From assembly GCF_910592395.1 (NCBI RefSeq), contig NC_088312.1:744001-808000 (forward strand): 64,000 bases of DNA, read 5' to 3'. The position numbers and the translations under genes were made by a program. A model generated the notes under the pieces. That model ran no database searches and had not been told where the DNA came from. It was given only the letters and a program-made list of their open reading frames with translations. Positions 13,142 to 26,261 of the stretch are shown piece after piece (the stretch's first letter is position 1; every line of letters starts with the position of its first letter). This DNA comes from Lineus longissimus. Its lineage: Eukaryota; Nemertea; Pilidiophora; Heteronemertea; Lineidae.

Positions 13142-13521
13142 AAGTCGCATGTGTCCGGATGAAGTGAAAACGTTCTCCCACTCGGTATCTTCTCAAGAAA
13201 TGACTCTGTGCTTATATCGATGTGCCTTTCCTTACGGGAGAACAATATTCCAAAGGTGATAAAGCAGTAGACTTGTAAAGAACTCATGTGAGGAGCCAGT
13301 TCTATGTGTTCAGATTTATGTATCGTTGATGGAAATGATCGACTTCTTCGTAAAATCAGTAGTATCTTTATTAGGATTACAGTAGGATTATCCTTCAGTT
13401 TGTTGTCGTGTAATTTTCAGAACTGTCAGATTCCTGGCATACTTCATGTAGTATTAACATGCAGTGTTTGCAGATTTGTGTTCATTTGTGCTTAGTTGTT
13501 TTTGTTACCAGGCATTTAGAT

Positions 13522-13545
13522 ATTAAATGCTATTTTGTAATTAAA
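13522..13545 (+). terminator. RNF17: RNF17 poly(A) signals (two ATTAAA)
   Basis: ATTAAA occurs at 13522-13527 and 13540-13545, about 400 nt after the stop codon and just before the minisatellite. Cleavage is expected near 13560. Confidence 0.55.
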
Positions 13546-13589
13546 CATTCATGATAAAAAACTTTAACCTTTGTTGATTGCATCTTCTT

Positions 13590-15345
13590 TGTCAAGGTCA
13601 CTCTTGTCTCTGTTGAGGACAGGGTAGTGCTTGGTAGAGGGTGTTCTCTGCCGATACTGTCCTTGACACAACAGAATAGTGTTGTCCTATAAGCTGGAGA
13701 CGGGCTGTCCTTGGCAGAAGCAGACCAGGGTGTTCTCCAAGATGGTGCCAATACTGTCCTTGTCACAACAGAATAGTGTTGTCCTATAAGCTGGAGACGG
13801 GCTGTCCTTGGCCGAAGCAGACCAGGGTGTTCTCCAAGATAGTACCAATACTGTCCCTGTCACAACAGAATAGTGTTGTCCTATAAGCTGGAGACGGGCT
13901 GTCCTTGGCAGAGACAGACCTGGGTGTTCTCCAAGATAGTACCAATACTGTCCTTGTCACAACAGAATAGTGTTGTCCTATAAGCTGGAGACGGGTTGTC
14001 CTTGGCAGAGACAGACCTGGGTGTTCTCCAAGATAGTACCAATACTGTCCTTGTCACAACAGAATAGTGTTGTCCTATAAGCTGGAGACGGGCTGTCCTT
14101 GGCAGAAGCAGACCAGGGTGTTCTCCAAGATAGTGCCAATACTGTCCTCCAGGATCGGGCTGTCCTTGGCCGAAACATTCCTGGGTGTTCTCCAAGATGG
14201 TGCCAATACTGTCCTTGTCACAACAGAATAGTGTTGTCCTATAAGCTGGAGACGGGCTGTCCTTGGCCGAAACAGACCTGGGTGTTCTCCAAGATGGTAC
14301 CAATACTGTCCTTGTCACAACAGAATAGTGTTGTCCTATAAGCTGGAGACGGGCTGTCCTTGGCAGAGACTTGGGTGTTCTCCAAGATAGTGCCAATACT
14401 GTCCTTGTCACAACAGAATAGTGTTGTCCTATAAGCTGGAGACGGGCTGTCCTTGGCAGAAGCAGACCAGGGTGTTCTCCAAGATAGTACCAATACTGTC
14501 CCTGTCACAACAGAATAGTGTTGTCCTATAAGCTGGAGACGGGCTGTCCTTGGCCGAAGCAGACCAGGGTGTTCTCCAAGATAGTACCAATACTGTCCCT
14601 GTCACAACAGAATAGTGTTGTCCTATAAGCTGGAGACGGGCTGTCCTTGGCAGAAGCAGACCAGGGTGTTCTCCAAGATGGTGCCAATACTGTCCTTGTC
14701 ACAACAGAATAGTGTTGTCCTATAAGCTGGAGACGGGCTGTCCTTGGCCGAAGCAGACCCGGGTGTTCTCCAAGATGGTACCAATACTGTCCTTGTCACA
14801 ACAGAATAGTGTTGTCCTATAAGCTGGAGACGGGCTGTCCTTGGCAGAAGCAGACCCGGGTGTTCTCCAAGATGGTACCAATACTGTCCTTGTCACAACA
14901 GAATAGTGTAGTCCTATAAGCTGGAGACGGGCTGTCCTTGGCAGAAGCAGACCAGGGTGTTCTCCAAGATAGTACCAATACTGTCCTTGTCACAACAGAA
15001 TAGTGTTGTCCTATAAGCTGGAGACGGGCTGTCTTTGGCAGAAGCAGACCAGGGTGTTCTCCAAGATAGTGCCAATACTGTCCTCCAGGATCGGGCTGTC
15101 CTTGGCCGAAACATTCCTGGGTGTTCTCCAAGATGGTGCCAATACTGTCCTTGTCACAACAGAATAGTGTTGTCCTTTAAGCTGGAGACGGGCTGTCCTT
15201 GGCCGAAACATTCCTGGGTGTTCTCCAAGATGGTGCCAATACTGTCCTTGTCACAACAGAATAGTGTTGTCCTATAAGCTGGAGACGGGCTGTCCTTGGC
15301 AGAAGCAGACCCGGGTGTTCTCCAAGATGGTACCAACACTGTCGT
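13590..15345. repeat. 97-bp minisatellite, about 18 copies
   Basis: The period is 97 bp, measured from successive GTGTTGTCCTATAAGCTGG words (13679, 13776 and onward). Copies differ at a few sites (GCAGAAGCAGACC versus GCCGAAACAGACC) and some carry deletions, for example near 14145 and 15085. Long reading frames on both strands are by-products of a stop-poor 97-bp unit cycling through all three frames; I do not regard them as genes. Confidence 0.95.
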
Positions 15346-15359
15346 GATGTGACTGTCGC

Positions 15360-15840
15360 TTCTCTCTCTTCGCGTTTGCTACACGGTGGACCTTCCAAGG
15401 CCGATTCGGTCTATTTGTGTCTGTCAGCTATCTATCTCACCTTGTTGATTTAACGGTGGAGCAGCCAGGTTCAGTTCGGTCTTGTGACTGATACATCTCT
15501 CTCTCAGTGTCCGCAAAGCAGTGGAGCATCAACGGCCAAGTCGGCCTGGTTGTGTCTCATCTCTTTCACCTTGTTGGACGGACAGTGGAGCAGTTCAGGT
15601 CCATTGTGGTCTCGTTGTGATTGTCTCTTCACTCTCACCTTGCTGGACGGACAGTGGAGCAGTCAGTTCCAATTTGGTCTTGTCGTGATTGTCTCTTCTC
15701 TCACTTTGAGTCAGCAAAATGGTAGAACCACCTGGGCCATTTTGGTCTGGTTGTGACTGTTTCATCAGTCTCGTGTTTGCAATATGGTACAATGGGGTTG
15801 CCCGGACAAATTCGGCCGCTGTGTCTCTTTCATCTCTCTG
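15360..15840. repeat. Degenerate tandem array of about 75 bp
   Basis: About five to six diverged units share a core of CTCACCTTG, then GGACGGACAGTGGAGCAG, then TTCGGTC or TTTGGTC. It directly abuts the 97-bp minisatellite. No gene is seen. Confidence 0.65.
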
Positions 15841-16084
15841 ATGGTGGAGAAGGTTGAGATGTCTTTCCCTCAGTCAAGCCGGGTTGTAACACTGTCCCAA
15901 TGAAAGCCAGGGTGGTGATCTGCAGAGCAAAAGCTGAAGCTGTGCAAGTCACACCTACTCCGAAGACAGTCACAACCTCGAGAAGTAGCACTGCAGTTCA
16001 TTGGATACGAATTTACTGAAGCTTGTTTACAATTTCACCATTGTCCACTGGCTTCTTCAGGACGGATGTCCCCTGTCCTTGGCA

Positions 16085-16375
16085 CTACCGAATCTAGTAT
16101 CTGTGGCAAGGACAGTACAGTATGGTCATTAGGTTGGGAGAACATCTGGTCCGCCAGTGACAATTTTGTCTTCAGCTATTAGGACAACCAAATTCTGCTC
16201 ATCCAAGGACAGTATTGACACCGACAACTGGATTCTGTTATGACAAGTATTGTATTGTCTCCAGCTTACAGATCTAGAAAACTCAGGAGCGCGCTGGTCT
16301 CTGGCTGATAGGACAACCAGATTCTGTTGTGGAAAGGGCAGTATTCTCACCAGCTTGGAGAAGACCCATATTCTG
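16085..16375. repeat. Diverged, inverted copies of the 97-bp minisatellite unit
   Basis: Read on the - strand, words such as TTCTCCAAGCTGGTGAGAAT, ACAACAGAATCTGGTTGTCC and TATCAGCCAGAGACC line up with the 97-bp unit, with many substitutions. About three such copies are present, opposite in orientation to the main array. Confidence 0.65.
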
Positions 16376-16500
16376 TTTATATACAGAGTATGAAGTTGTG
16401 ATTACTTTTTGAATACGAGTGCCTTTCTACGTGTCGAAACACATTGCGTCGAAGTCAATTCAAAGAGTATAACATAACATCATATTTCATTAATCATGGT

Positions 16501-16506
16501 TTTATT
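16501..16506 (-). terminator. WDR3: WDR3 poly(A) signal AATAAA
   Basis: TTTATT on the + strand reads AATAAA on the - strand, 98 nt after the WDR3 stop codon. Confidence 0.6.
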
Positions 16507-16603
16507 GTCATTCATATAAGGTAAACATTAACAGAGCCACAACAAGAAGTCTCATAGTAGTCCTAGTTCTTCTTGATATGCAAGAGTACATGTAGGTTCG
16601 TCT

Positions 16604-19600
16604 CTAAGTTTTAATCGTGAGTAAAGCCTTCTTCTTCTCTTTCTTCTTCTTGGCCTTGAAGTTCCCCGTCGCATCAGCAAACAGCATCACCTCCTCCTTG
16701 GCTTCCACTTGCTTCTTCAGAAAGTGGAGGCCAGCCATGTTGAAACCTATCCGCTCCTGAAATAGGCATTGAAGAGTTTATACATCCCTTTAGTAAATGT
16801 AGGTCAAGCACCTTGTGGAATCCCCAACAGCCCCTCCGTGTGTCTCCCACCTCTCGGAGTCAAGGCAAACCACCTCTCTCAAGACTGAAAGCCAACTGTG
16901 TCTCCCACCTCTCGGAGTCAAGGCCAACCACCTCTCTCAAGACTGAAAGCCAACTGTGTCTCCCACCTCTCGGAGTCAAGACCAACCACCTCTCTCAAGA
17001 CTGAAAGCCAACTGTGTCTCCCACCTCTCGGAGTCAAGGCCAACCACCTCTCTCAAGACTGAAAGCCAACTGTAAACAAGGCCCTTGGACCGTACAAACA
17101 ACTTACGGCTTCCTCTATGAGGCAAGGCTATGCCAGGACACCCGAGGACCCTGACACCAGAGGAGCCAGGCTTTTTGAATAAAAGACAAATTCCTGCATC
17201 AAATACACAGGGGACCTCTCACGTTTAATGGACAACTGGAGTCTTTCACACTCACCCTTATCTCATGCACCCTGTTAGATGTCTGTGACTGTAATCGCTC
17301 AAGGACTGGCATTAGTGTTTGATTCGATGTGATCTGACCATGGTGAATTCTGAAAATGATAAGACACTTTGTCAAGTCACTGAATGCGAGATATTGGGTA
17401 CCATGAATACAAGTCAAGGCTTGAAAGAGCCAGGAAAAGTGCATGTGCCTCCTCAAACACAAGTCCCTACCTTCCGAGATACAAATGGGGGTTATCTGGT
17501 CCCTGATCTGTGATCATTACATCCTCCTGCAGTCATTGCCACTACATGTACCAACTCAAGTCAACATTCCAAATAACTTTACTTTGAGATGTAACTCACC
17601 TTAATAAAAAGAACAAACATCTACAGCAGAGTTCCGTTTCCCAGTGCGACGCTAGGAAGTCATCAAGTAGTGCGAGCAGGTCTATCACATAGGAAAATGG
17701 CAGCACTAACAATGATTCTTCCAACTCACTGTAAGATAAATGATACCGGTACATTTTTCTAGTGAAGCAGATGTTTATGTGCATCAACTGAAGTGTAACA
17801 AGCCCATTTACCCTCAAAGCCTGTTACATGTGCAGGTTTTAAAACAGGTGCTGCTCCATCAAGACAGGCAATGTAGGAACCATACATGTACATCGCACTG
17901 TTAAACTCAACTTTTCAATCGAAGAACAGTACGTCACTCAAAGTAGTAGAAGACGGGGCAACGTCCAGCCATTCTGTGACAAACAAGGGAACCTACCAAA
18001 GATGGTCATGTTATATGTAACCTTTTCCTCACCTTGATTTAACTCTTTTTAAAACGTTCATGACATACTCCTTAGGTGTTGAAGCTCTGAATGCCACCAA
18101 CATCATATGGAGTGGTGGTGGGGGGAGCTCCTTGCCCTTGGCCTTGCACTCTGCCTCATGCTGCTCCAGCTTGGCTTCCTCCTCCTTGTAGAGCTCGAGC
18201 GCTTCCATTATCCTCTCAGCCTAGATGGAGGTCAAAAGAGAATGTTATGATAACAAATGAGCATCAGCCATTCCATTCATGTTGTACAAGTACATGCTGA
18301 AGGAAGACACAGTCCTCTAGGTACAAACCGAGAGGAGACTTGTTCCAAACAGAGAACCTACCATATTAACTCAAAGTTCCCACCCTTGAAATATTACAAC
18401 TGACTCCATGATTAGCAACTGCTGTTGCGGGACTTTCCCAGACAGAATCAGAAACAGTTACAGGTCAGCAGAACACAACCAACTCTTGCTACTGTTACCC
18501 TGCTACACTCACAGCCTTGACAGTCTCTACAGTTTTCTTCCCAGCGATGCCGACTTCCGTGTTGGCTTCCCCAGGAACCACTGGCTGCTCGCCATCTCCA
18601 ATGGCATCATCATGTTCCTTCTCTCTTTGCTGAAGATAAAGGGCGAAGAATTCTCAGGACATTTTTATTAACCCGTATACTGCATACATCAGAAAGCAAC
18701 CGTGGCTGTCTGAAAAGAGGGCAACTTTACTAAACCCAAACAAACAGTTCCCGTCACCAAGGATACGCAGCAGTTCCAAAAACTATATACAAAGCCCGAA
18801 GTCAAGGAGCCTTTTCAGAAATTGCGTAAATATCGATCCAACAGATGTTAAAACTAGTTCTCTCCAAAACATACAATGATCAGCCAACACTGTCACTTAC
18901 TATTTCCTTCTCTTCGTCCAGAATCAATGGTTCCGTTGTCTTCTCCCAAATGCGTAACGATCGGTCATGTGAGCCAGTCAGGACAAAGTTACCACTAGGA
19001 CTGACAGCCAAACACCAAATCTCAGCATGATGGCCCTGAAAATGGACATTCGTCGATTATCATTAGGTCTACTTTCCATCCAATATTGGGTAGTTACTTG
19101 GCACCTGCATGTATCATCTCAGTTATAAGCTTGCCCAGTAATTCCAACTGAGACTGGATTCTTGACGACTGGGTGAACCAACTAAACCAATGCGTCAAGA
19201 GAAGAGTACCTTGTTTCTATCATATCACCCCCATCTAGCTTACCTCCAGAGTAAGAATGTGTTCAAACTTGTCTCCATCCCATTGCTTTAACTTCTTGTC
19301 CTTTCCACATGTGAAGAAGAGATGCGTCTTGGCTACAAACTGAACGCACATGATGCTGTAAATGAAATGACGCTGATTTTTATAAACTGTTTTTGTCAAA
19401 TATCTGATAACATCTCACACGACCCAAACTAAAATACATGTATACTGAAAGTGCATTTAGAAATATTTCAGTCTTTGGGACTGTTCTGTGTGGTGAGAGT
19501 TCTTGGTGGAGTATCCAGAGTGGACCAAACACATTTCTGCTGTGTTTCTCAAGTTGACGACAAGTCATAATCAACTTATGGTTTGAATCCTTACCTGTCG

Positions 19601-22600
19601 TCATGAGCAAACATTGACTTGTGACAGTCACCAAAATCAAGTCCCCAGAGTTTGACGTTCCTGTCAGCTGATCCTGTCACTAGTAACTGACTGTCTGAGG
19701 AGATATCCATACATAAGACGGGTAACTTGTGGCCGTACAGGGAGAGGAAGAACTAGAAATAACAAACAGGAGAGATGATAGGCAAATTGGTCCAGAACCA
19801 AGGCAGCACTATTTACCAAGTCCTCTAGTTACATAGTTACAGGAGTTATTCAATGATGGCATTATTCCAATCTCGTGCATAGTTTCCTGCATCAACCAAC
19901 CAGGTTATGCCGAGTACATCGAGTACCAATCAACAACTCTGCTGACAGATAGTAACAAAAGTTGGACTCCTACCTTGAGTGTGTCAGAGAAGAACACTTT
20001 AACTGTGTTGTCTAGGAGGGATATCGCCAACAGACGCTGGTCAGGACTGAAGCGGACGCACAGGACATCATCTGACATCTTTAACGTCCGCGAATGCACC
20101 AGTGTCAATCTTTTCCTGGGAGAAAATCAAAGAGTATACAAGTCCATCCACTGATACAATACTTACTCTTTCTTCGATGTCTAACTGGTTACTCAGACGA
20201 GACACACGAAAACACAGAGTAACAAATGAAGATGAGCTAGGCTGATAAGCAGTAGGCAATATGCTTCAGAAACAACTGACATGCTTCCTTTGTACTTACC
20301 GACTAGAATATTCACTTTCTGCGACAAGTTCAAAATCCCAGAACTTCACTTCCTGATCAGCACTACCAGTTACAATACCTCGCTGAAACAGAAATGTATA
20401 CGACTGATGTCTGGTCTTCGATTCAAGATGCACACATCATTACTCCAACTCTAACCAAAGCTGGCAAAGGCCAGGGATGGTGAATCTATCTTGTTATGAT
20501 ATGAATGTCTGTCCAAGTCTTACCTTGTCTGGACTCATACACATTGTCCAGATAGCACCAGAATGAGCCACAATCTCTTCAGACAACATCCCAGAGGCAA
20601 TGTCCAAGATCTGCAGTTTCCCATCCTGAAATTATGTTCAAATTGTTCAAGCGGACATTTCATGCACAGAATTCTATGTGATAAACATCTGATTGCACCA
20701 TGATTTCAATGACAAGCTCATACGTGTTACAACTTCTAGCTGAAATAGGTAATATGTGGCAACGATAAAGCAATCAAGTTGATTCAGTCCCATTGTCTTA
20801 ACCTCTTTTTCACAGGCTACTGATCTTACAAGGGACACTCTGAGCCGACAGGAAAGAGACTGAAGCACCTACCTTAGTACCGACCACAACATGTCTGTCT
20901 CCAGGAGCAAACAGCGAGGACAGAGCATAGCTACAGGCCATGGTACGAATACAATGCTGTGAGGACCTATTCCAGATTTTGACCGCTTCTCCACTGGCAG
21001 ATAAGAAAGCAGTGTTATCTGAACTAAATGCTACCGTCCGCACGTCTGTTTTGTGACCAGGCATGGTGAGTGATCCCAGTGATTCACACTGCGGTTTCTT
21101 CTCACTCAAGTCGACTGAGAACTGTTCAATTGTGTTACAGGTCAGCAGGACCACAATCTGCGGAGGAAAGAAGAGAAAAATAATGCATTTTCACTCTTTA
21201 GAACAACAGGACACCAATAATCTAACAATTGTCTTGGACTTGAACACGTCTAAGTAGTTTATATAAACAGTCAAAGGCACCAGTGACACATACAACAGAC
21301 GAGCATGTCAACTCCCTGACCCTGTTTGCCATTCTTGATACAGATTTGTGTCAAGTCCTGATATCACCCACCATCTCTACTGAGAACCCTAAATACATCT
21401 GCATTCAGGTAACAGTTTCCTCCGCATCTCTTACCTTCGCATGGTTTCCATCCTTCAAAATATCGAATGATCTGATTTTTCCCTTTATCCTTGTCTCGCA
21501 CAGACGCAGCAGTTCATCATCAACTGTTCGACTGACCGTGACCTCCTCGGGTGCACCAGAATCTCTGAATATTGAAAAGACAATGATAGAACCCATCATG
21601 CCAAAACAAACCACACCTGAAATTAGCACAACAGCCATTGTACATTTCACTGCCACTTCTAGCATGGCGCATGATACAAGCCTAGTGAAACAACTGGGTT
21701 TTGACGAGATGACTAACAGGCGAGTTTTGACGCTGATCAACAATGAGTGAATTAATATTAAATATGATACCTCATTCTCTTTCGTGCTTTTTTTTGTCGT
21801 TTCTGTATTCTTCTTTGTACTTGCACTTCCGTTTCTACTTTAAGCAGTTCAAGCACGGTATCATTACCCTGAAATGTGAAGAGCCAAAATCGAGCTAAAC
21901 TACATATCATGTATGCCGCCATAACATTAATGTTATTGCATTTTAATGCCAATGACATTTTCTGGTAAAAAATCTCAAATACAATGCTGAACACATAACT
22001 ATTCCGAGATAAGGTTAACTTACATGAAGGCCGAGCAACGTGCCACTGGCATCTGTTGTCATAGAAACCACCCTATTTTTTCCACGACGTATGACTGAGC
22101 CAATCTTTTTACAGGAGAGAATGTCCTGAAATAAAACAGTTTACATTTGATTTAGTGACAAGGAAGGATTTACATGTGTGAAAGAATCGTTTCTTAAAAG
22201 TTTACTTCTGTATCACTTTCAGCTGAGATCAGGACTGCAAACACACGAACGTCAAACCAAACCACAATTCATACATATCTAAAACAAAGAATATATTTCA
22301 TACTGCAACACCCGATCAAAACCTTGAAAATCAGCCTTTAGTTGGCTGATATTTCCCAGCTTATGATCCATTTGTTGACATACGTGTGACTCTTACCGTT
22401 TCCTCCTCCTCCTCCTCCCCCGCTTCAAGTCGCATCCTCTTACTTGCAGGATCCTCCGCATCCCCGGCCTCTGGCCCATAACTGATGCTCCACACTCTTA
22501 TCTCGTTGTCCCCTGAGCCTGTGATCAGGCGAGAGTTGTCACAGGACAAGATGAAGTCCCACACCTAAAGCCAAGGCACATCAACAAACTTTCAAATCGC

Positions 22601-25600
22601 TGGAGAAGAACTCAATCACAACAGGTCAGCTGATGACTAGAATGTTTGACTTCCAACCAGTCAGTCACTCACAGTCTCTCAAGAGTTGTCAAGATTATAC
22701 CTGCCCATAGAGAGCTTAGTAACCTTCTTTGAATTTTCATATTTTCAAGAAATGAAAAGTAAAGTTTGTGAAATACATCTAAGCCGATACCAGGCGGGGT
22801 CATTTAAGGCGAAAATGATTTGAGCCTCTGTCAATTTGTCAATACCTAAAGGTTGAGGAATGGCACTCAATAATGGACACTCACCTCCGTCCTCTGACCA
22901 ACCAAGGTTTTGAAGCAATGTTGGGTTTCAAGGTCCCAGAACTTGATAAATGTGTCTTTAGAGCTGTAAAGGGAAAACACGTGAAAGACTAATCTACGGA
23001 TGATTGACGAGACATGAAAGACAATCAGGTTTCATCCACTCTTGTTGAATTTGCTTAGTTGCTTCCTTTTCACCATGACTGATTGAGAGAAGTTTTACTT
23101 AAGATTGATCTGACATCATCAGCAGCAGACTGGCAATAAAATATTACGCTAAGCACACATTTTTTTCGTAGTTTTGATGGCCCTTATCAAAACACCTGAA
23201 AATAGTTTAAACCAAGCCATTTACCTTGTAACAAGTATATCTCTGCCCCTCATGAACCGTGCCTGTGTGATTTGATCTTTGTGACCTTTCAATCGGTACA
23301 GACCAGATTCGTTGATGACGTCCCAAATGATAATATCTGTATCCTGAAGAGGAGGCAAAAAAGACCAACATTAACTGATGTATCACTTGCACAAGAGGCC
23401 AGTTCATCAAAGTGATGTCTATTTTAGGTATGAATACACCCTTAACTTTGAGACCACGTGGCAAATGATACTTGATGTTACTAGCAGAGAATGAGGCCAG
23501 ATAAATTGCCCACTCAGAAAAGGAAACAATTTGCATCATAAGTCACAATTGAATCACTTCTCTTGTATCTGCCCTTTTGGTCAGCTGATTTATTTTTGGA
23601 GTTTTTTCAAACCAAGGATATTTACCTTAGAACCAGAGACTAGTCTAACTCCAGTGTGATCAAACTGTAGCGCAGTCAAACATGACTTGTGGCCATGGAA
23701 AGTGACTTGAGCATCTCCTGTGAGCAGACTGAACACAATGACTGTACCATCATTATACCCGACAGCTATTGATCGTTTATCTGGACTCTTGCCAAGTGCA
23801 GTGACCTCGTGCTTCCCTCCCTGGAGAAATAAGTGCTGAAAACAGAGAATAAGAGAGACTGAACTATACTGAATGTAGAATGAGCAGACTACCAATGAGA
23901 TACAAGACAAGGAATAACAGAACACATCCTAGACCTTCTACATTGTAACTGCAGAAAGCATTGACAAATGAGTACCATAATGGCCTCATCCTTTGACACT
24001 TCGGATGCAATGAGCAGGCTGATAATTGGACATTCGGAAATGACACTAAAGTCGCTATGATAGAACAACACTTCACAATTCTGCAATCAGCTGACAAAAC
24101 GCGAAAAATATCAGTTGACAAGATTGGTTTTAAGTCATAACAAAACTAAATTCTTAAAGGAGGGCTGGAGGAGACAAGACCACAATTGATTTTTTAAGCC
24201 TTTTAGCAGTTAAATTGTCAATGTTTGACCGCGACGCATCAAAGAACGCGTGGTGTTGTGAATCTGAAATTTAGATTATGTTATTCCGGACAGTCGGGCA
24301 AGTAAATGGTGAAAAATAAAATGGTGATTGACCACGGAAATTTTTTTTTAATCGACAAATTAGACAGACTTTGATATTTCCACTATTTTCAGCCAACTGG
24401 CAGAAAAAACTCAAAACACGCCCCCTATTACCCAATTAGCAAAATTCGAAATTAATTTTTTCATCAAATAATTTCTTTATATCTGTAGACTTGCCACAAC
24501 AAATATTTTTTCAATACCTCTCCAAATATGTACTTGAGAGTAAAAAACATGCACTCGTCTAATAGATAGGCCTGGACCCTCCAACCTATGAATATTCATT
24601 AGTGGTCTTGTCTCAATGAAGGTACATTTCAGGGGTTAACATTTTGAGATTTTTTTCAAACTAATGTACATGACATCCCACAACTCTCCAACAAAGGAAA
24701 GTCATATCTGGACATTTTTGGAGAAATGAGAGACATTTCAAAGAGTGGTACAACTGTGCCAAAGCGACGAAAGAGGACAAAATCGACAAAAAGTCATGAT
24801 TTTGCACCCAACAGCACCAAATTCAAAGACCTGCCCTGGCCAGAATAACCAAGCTATGGAGCTGAAACTTTAGGATGTGATTTAGGAATATCTTTGCTGC
24901 TTAGGGCACAACTTTCAGAATCAAGGCCTAAGTAGTTTCAAAGAAATTACAAAATGAATGGCAACACAACAAGACTTGTAAAAATGAAACCGAACTTAGA
25001 CCGGGGTTAGGTTGACTCTTATTTGGGTCAAATTAAGTTTTTTTCTCATTATTTTAGCTTGTTTTGACCTTAAATCATCAGCAATACAATATTCTAAATG
25101 AATTAGAGTGATTTGAGCACATTCAAATTTTTCACTATATTGACCCAAAATGTAGTGTAAATAGAGACAAGACCACAATTGATTTTTTAAGCCTTTTAGC
25201 AGTTAAATTGTCAATGTTTGACCGCGACGCATCAAAGAACGCGTGGTGTTGTGAATCTGAAATTTAGATTATGTTATTCCGGACAGTCGGGCAAGTAAAT
25301 GGTGAAAAATAAAATGGTGATTGACCACGGAAATTTTTTTTTAATCGACAAATTAGACAGACTTTGATATTTCCACTATTTTCAGCCAACTGGCAGAAAA
25401 AACTCAAAACACGCCCCCTATTACCCAATTAGCAAAATTCGAAATTAATTTTTTCATCAAATAATTTCTTTATATCTGTAGACTTGCCACAACAAATATT
25501 TTTTCAATACCTCTCCAAATATGTACTTGAGAGTAAAAAACATGCACTCGTCTAATAGATAGGCCTGGACCCTCCAACCTATGAATATTCATTAGTGGTC

Positions 25601-25844
25601 TTGTCTCGGAGATGGACAATCTTCATATTAAGATCGATACAATATCCTTTAGTCATCATTGTGACCTACTTACCCTGTCTCCAGTTCTCAAGTCCCATAC
25701 AATAACATTCTCACAGGCTCCGACTGCACAGTATTTTCCCTTGACACCTTGCACCTCCAGATAGACAATATTTGACTTCTGGCTTCCGACAACATTGAAG
25801 ACAGAACCGGCAGCATATCGCAGATACTGCTTTGTTAGACCCAT
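16604..25844 (-). CDS. WDR3: WDR3 (Utp12/Dip2), SSU processome WD40 protein
   Basis: WDR3 is the animal Utp12, part of the nucleolar UTP-B subcomplex that assembles on pre-rRNA and is needed for 18S rRNA maturation. Twenty exons join in frame to 924 codons; human WDR3 is about 943. The protein starts [10 protein letters not shown], as in human WDR3, and carries WD repeats (KFWD, KIWN, KLWG, RIWE) from about residue 20 to 690, broken by an acidic linker (EAGEEEEEE, about 240-248) and a basic helix ([15 protein letters not shown]) near 300. A Utp12-type C-terminal domain (about 740-875, [14 protein letters not shown]) follows, then a lysine-rich tail ([12 protein letters not shown]). Start: the first Met matching the family N-terminus. 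The upstream CTTCAG acceptor near 25893 suggests a 5' UTR intron. Intron 1 carries the composite element at 24171-25607. Confidence 0.95.
16841..17072. repeat. 58-bp tandem repeat, four copies, in the last WDR3 intron
   Basis: TGTCTCCCACCTCTCGGAGT begins at 16841, 16899, 16957 and 17015, with almost no divergence between units. It lies between coding exons 19 and 20. Confidence 0.9.
24171..25607. mobile_element. Composite element with 444-bp direct terminal repeats
   Basis: Two copies that look identical to my eye (24171-24614 and 25164-25607, same orientation, same length) flank a 549-bp non-coding interior. Each copy has perfect 13-bp inverted ends, GAGACAAGACCAC and GTGGTCTTGTCTC. The unit as a whole is flanked by GGAG on both outer sides, while neither copy alone has matching flanks, so the composite seems to have inserted as one piece with a 4-bp target duplication. 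The ends are not TG...CA, and no primer-binding site or polypurine tract is evident. It lies in WDR3 intron 1. Confidence 0.75.
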
Positions 25845-26261
25845 TCTGGCTAATCAGCCTATAGCCTGCAGCAATAGCCTTTCTAATGGAACCTGAAGAA
25901 AAAAGTATATCAGATTGAAACGAATTTACCGTGGTGGGCTTTGGCAGCTTGACTGTGTAGGCCTAAGTTACAGTGTCATTACACATGCAAAATAACACCT
26001 AGATCATCCACCACCATTACTCACAACCGGTGAGAGTAAAACAGTAAACACATGAATAGTTACTGACTTTACAATATAGACTTACAGAGTAGTGAATCAG
26101 ATACTCAGAAACTTGTATCTGTACGACATGAACACACAAAGTAAATATATTGCCAAAAATATGTATATTTTTGACAAAAACATGTGCGTCTCACTGTTGT
26201 GGTTGTCGTTAGTTAGTTTCCAGCCTAGCCGTGCATACCGAAGACCATAATTTGCCCCTCT

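Larger units (their letters stand above)
16604..25844 (-). other. WDR3: WDR3 exon map (20 coding exons)
   Basis: In transcription order: 25844-25674, 23835-23626, 23343-23225, 22963-22885, 22564-22397, 22125-22024, 21868-21771, 21564-21435, 21157-20873, 20625-20524, 20382-20300, 20115-19974, 19752-19595, 19355-19244, 19035-18901, 18629-18513, 18220-18033, 17728-17600, 17349-17256, 16756-16604. Total 2775 nt including the TAG stop. All introns are GT-AG. Confidence 0.9.

Noticed and set aside
13881-15398. Many - strand frames of 60-176 codons with repeated WRTP...SAKDSPSPAYRTTLFCCDKD words.
   Set aside because: They are translations of the 97-bp minisatellite cycling through three frames.
24171-25607. 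Calling the composite an LTR retrotransposon.
   Set aside because: No TG...CA ends, primer-binding site, polypurine tract or gag/pol frames; only the direct repeats and 4-bp duplication fit.
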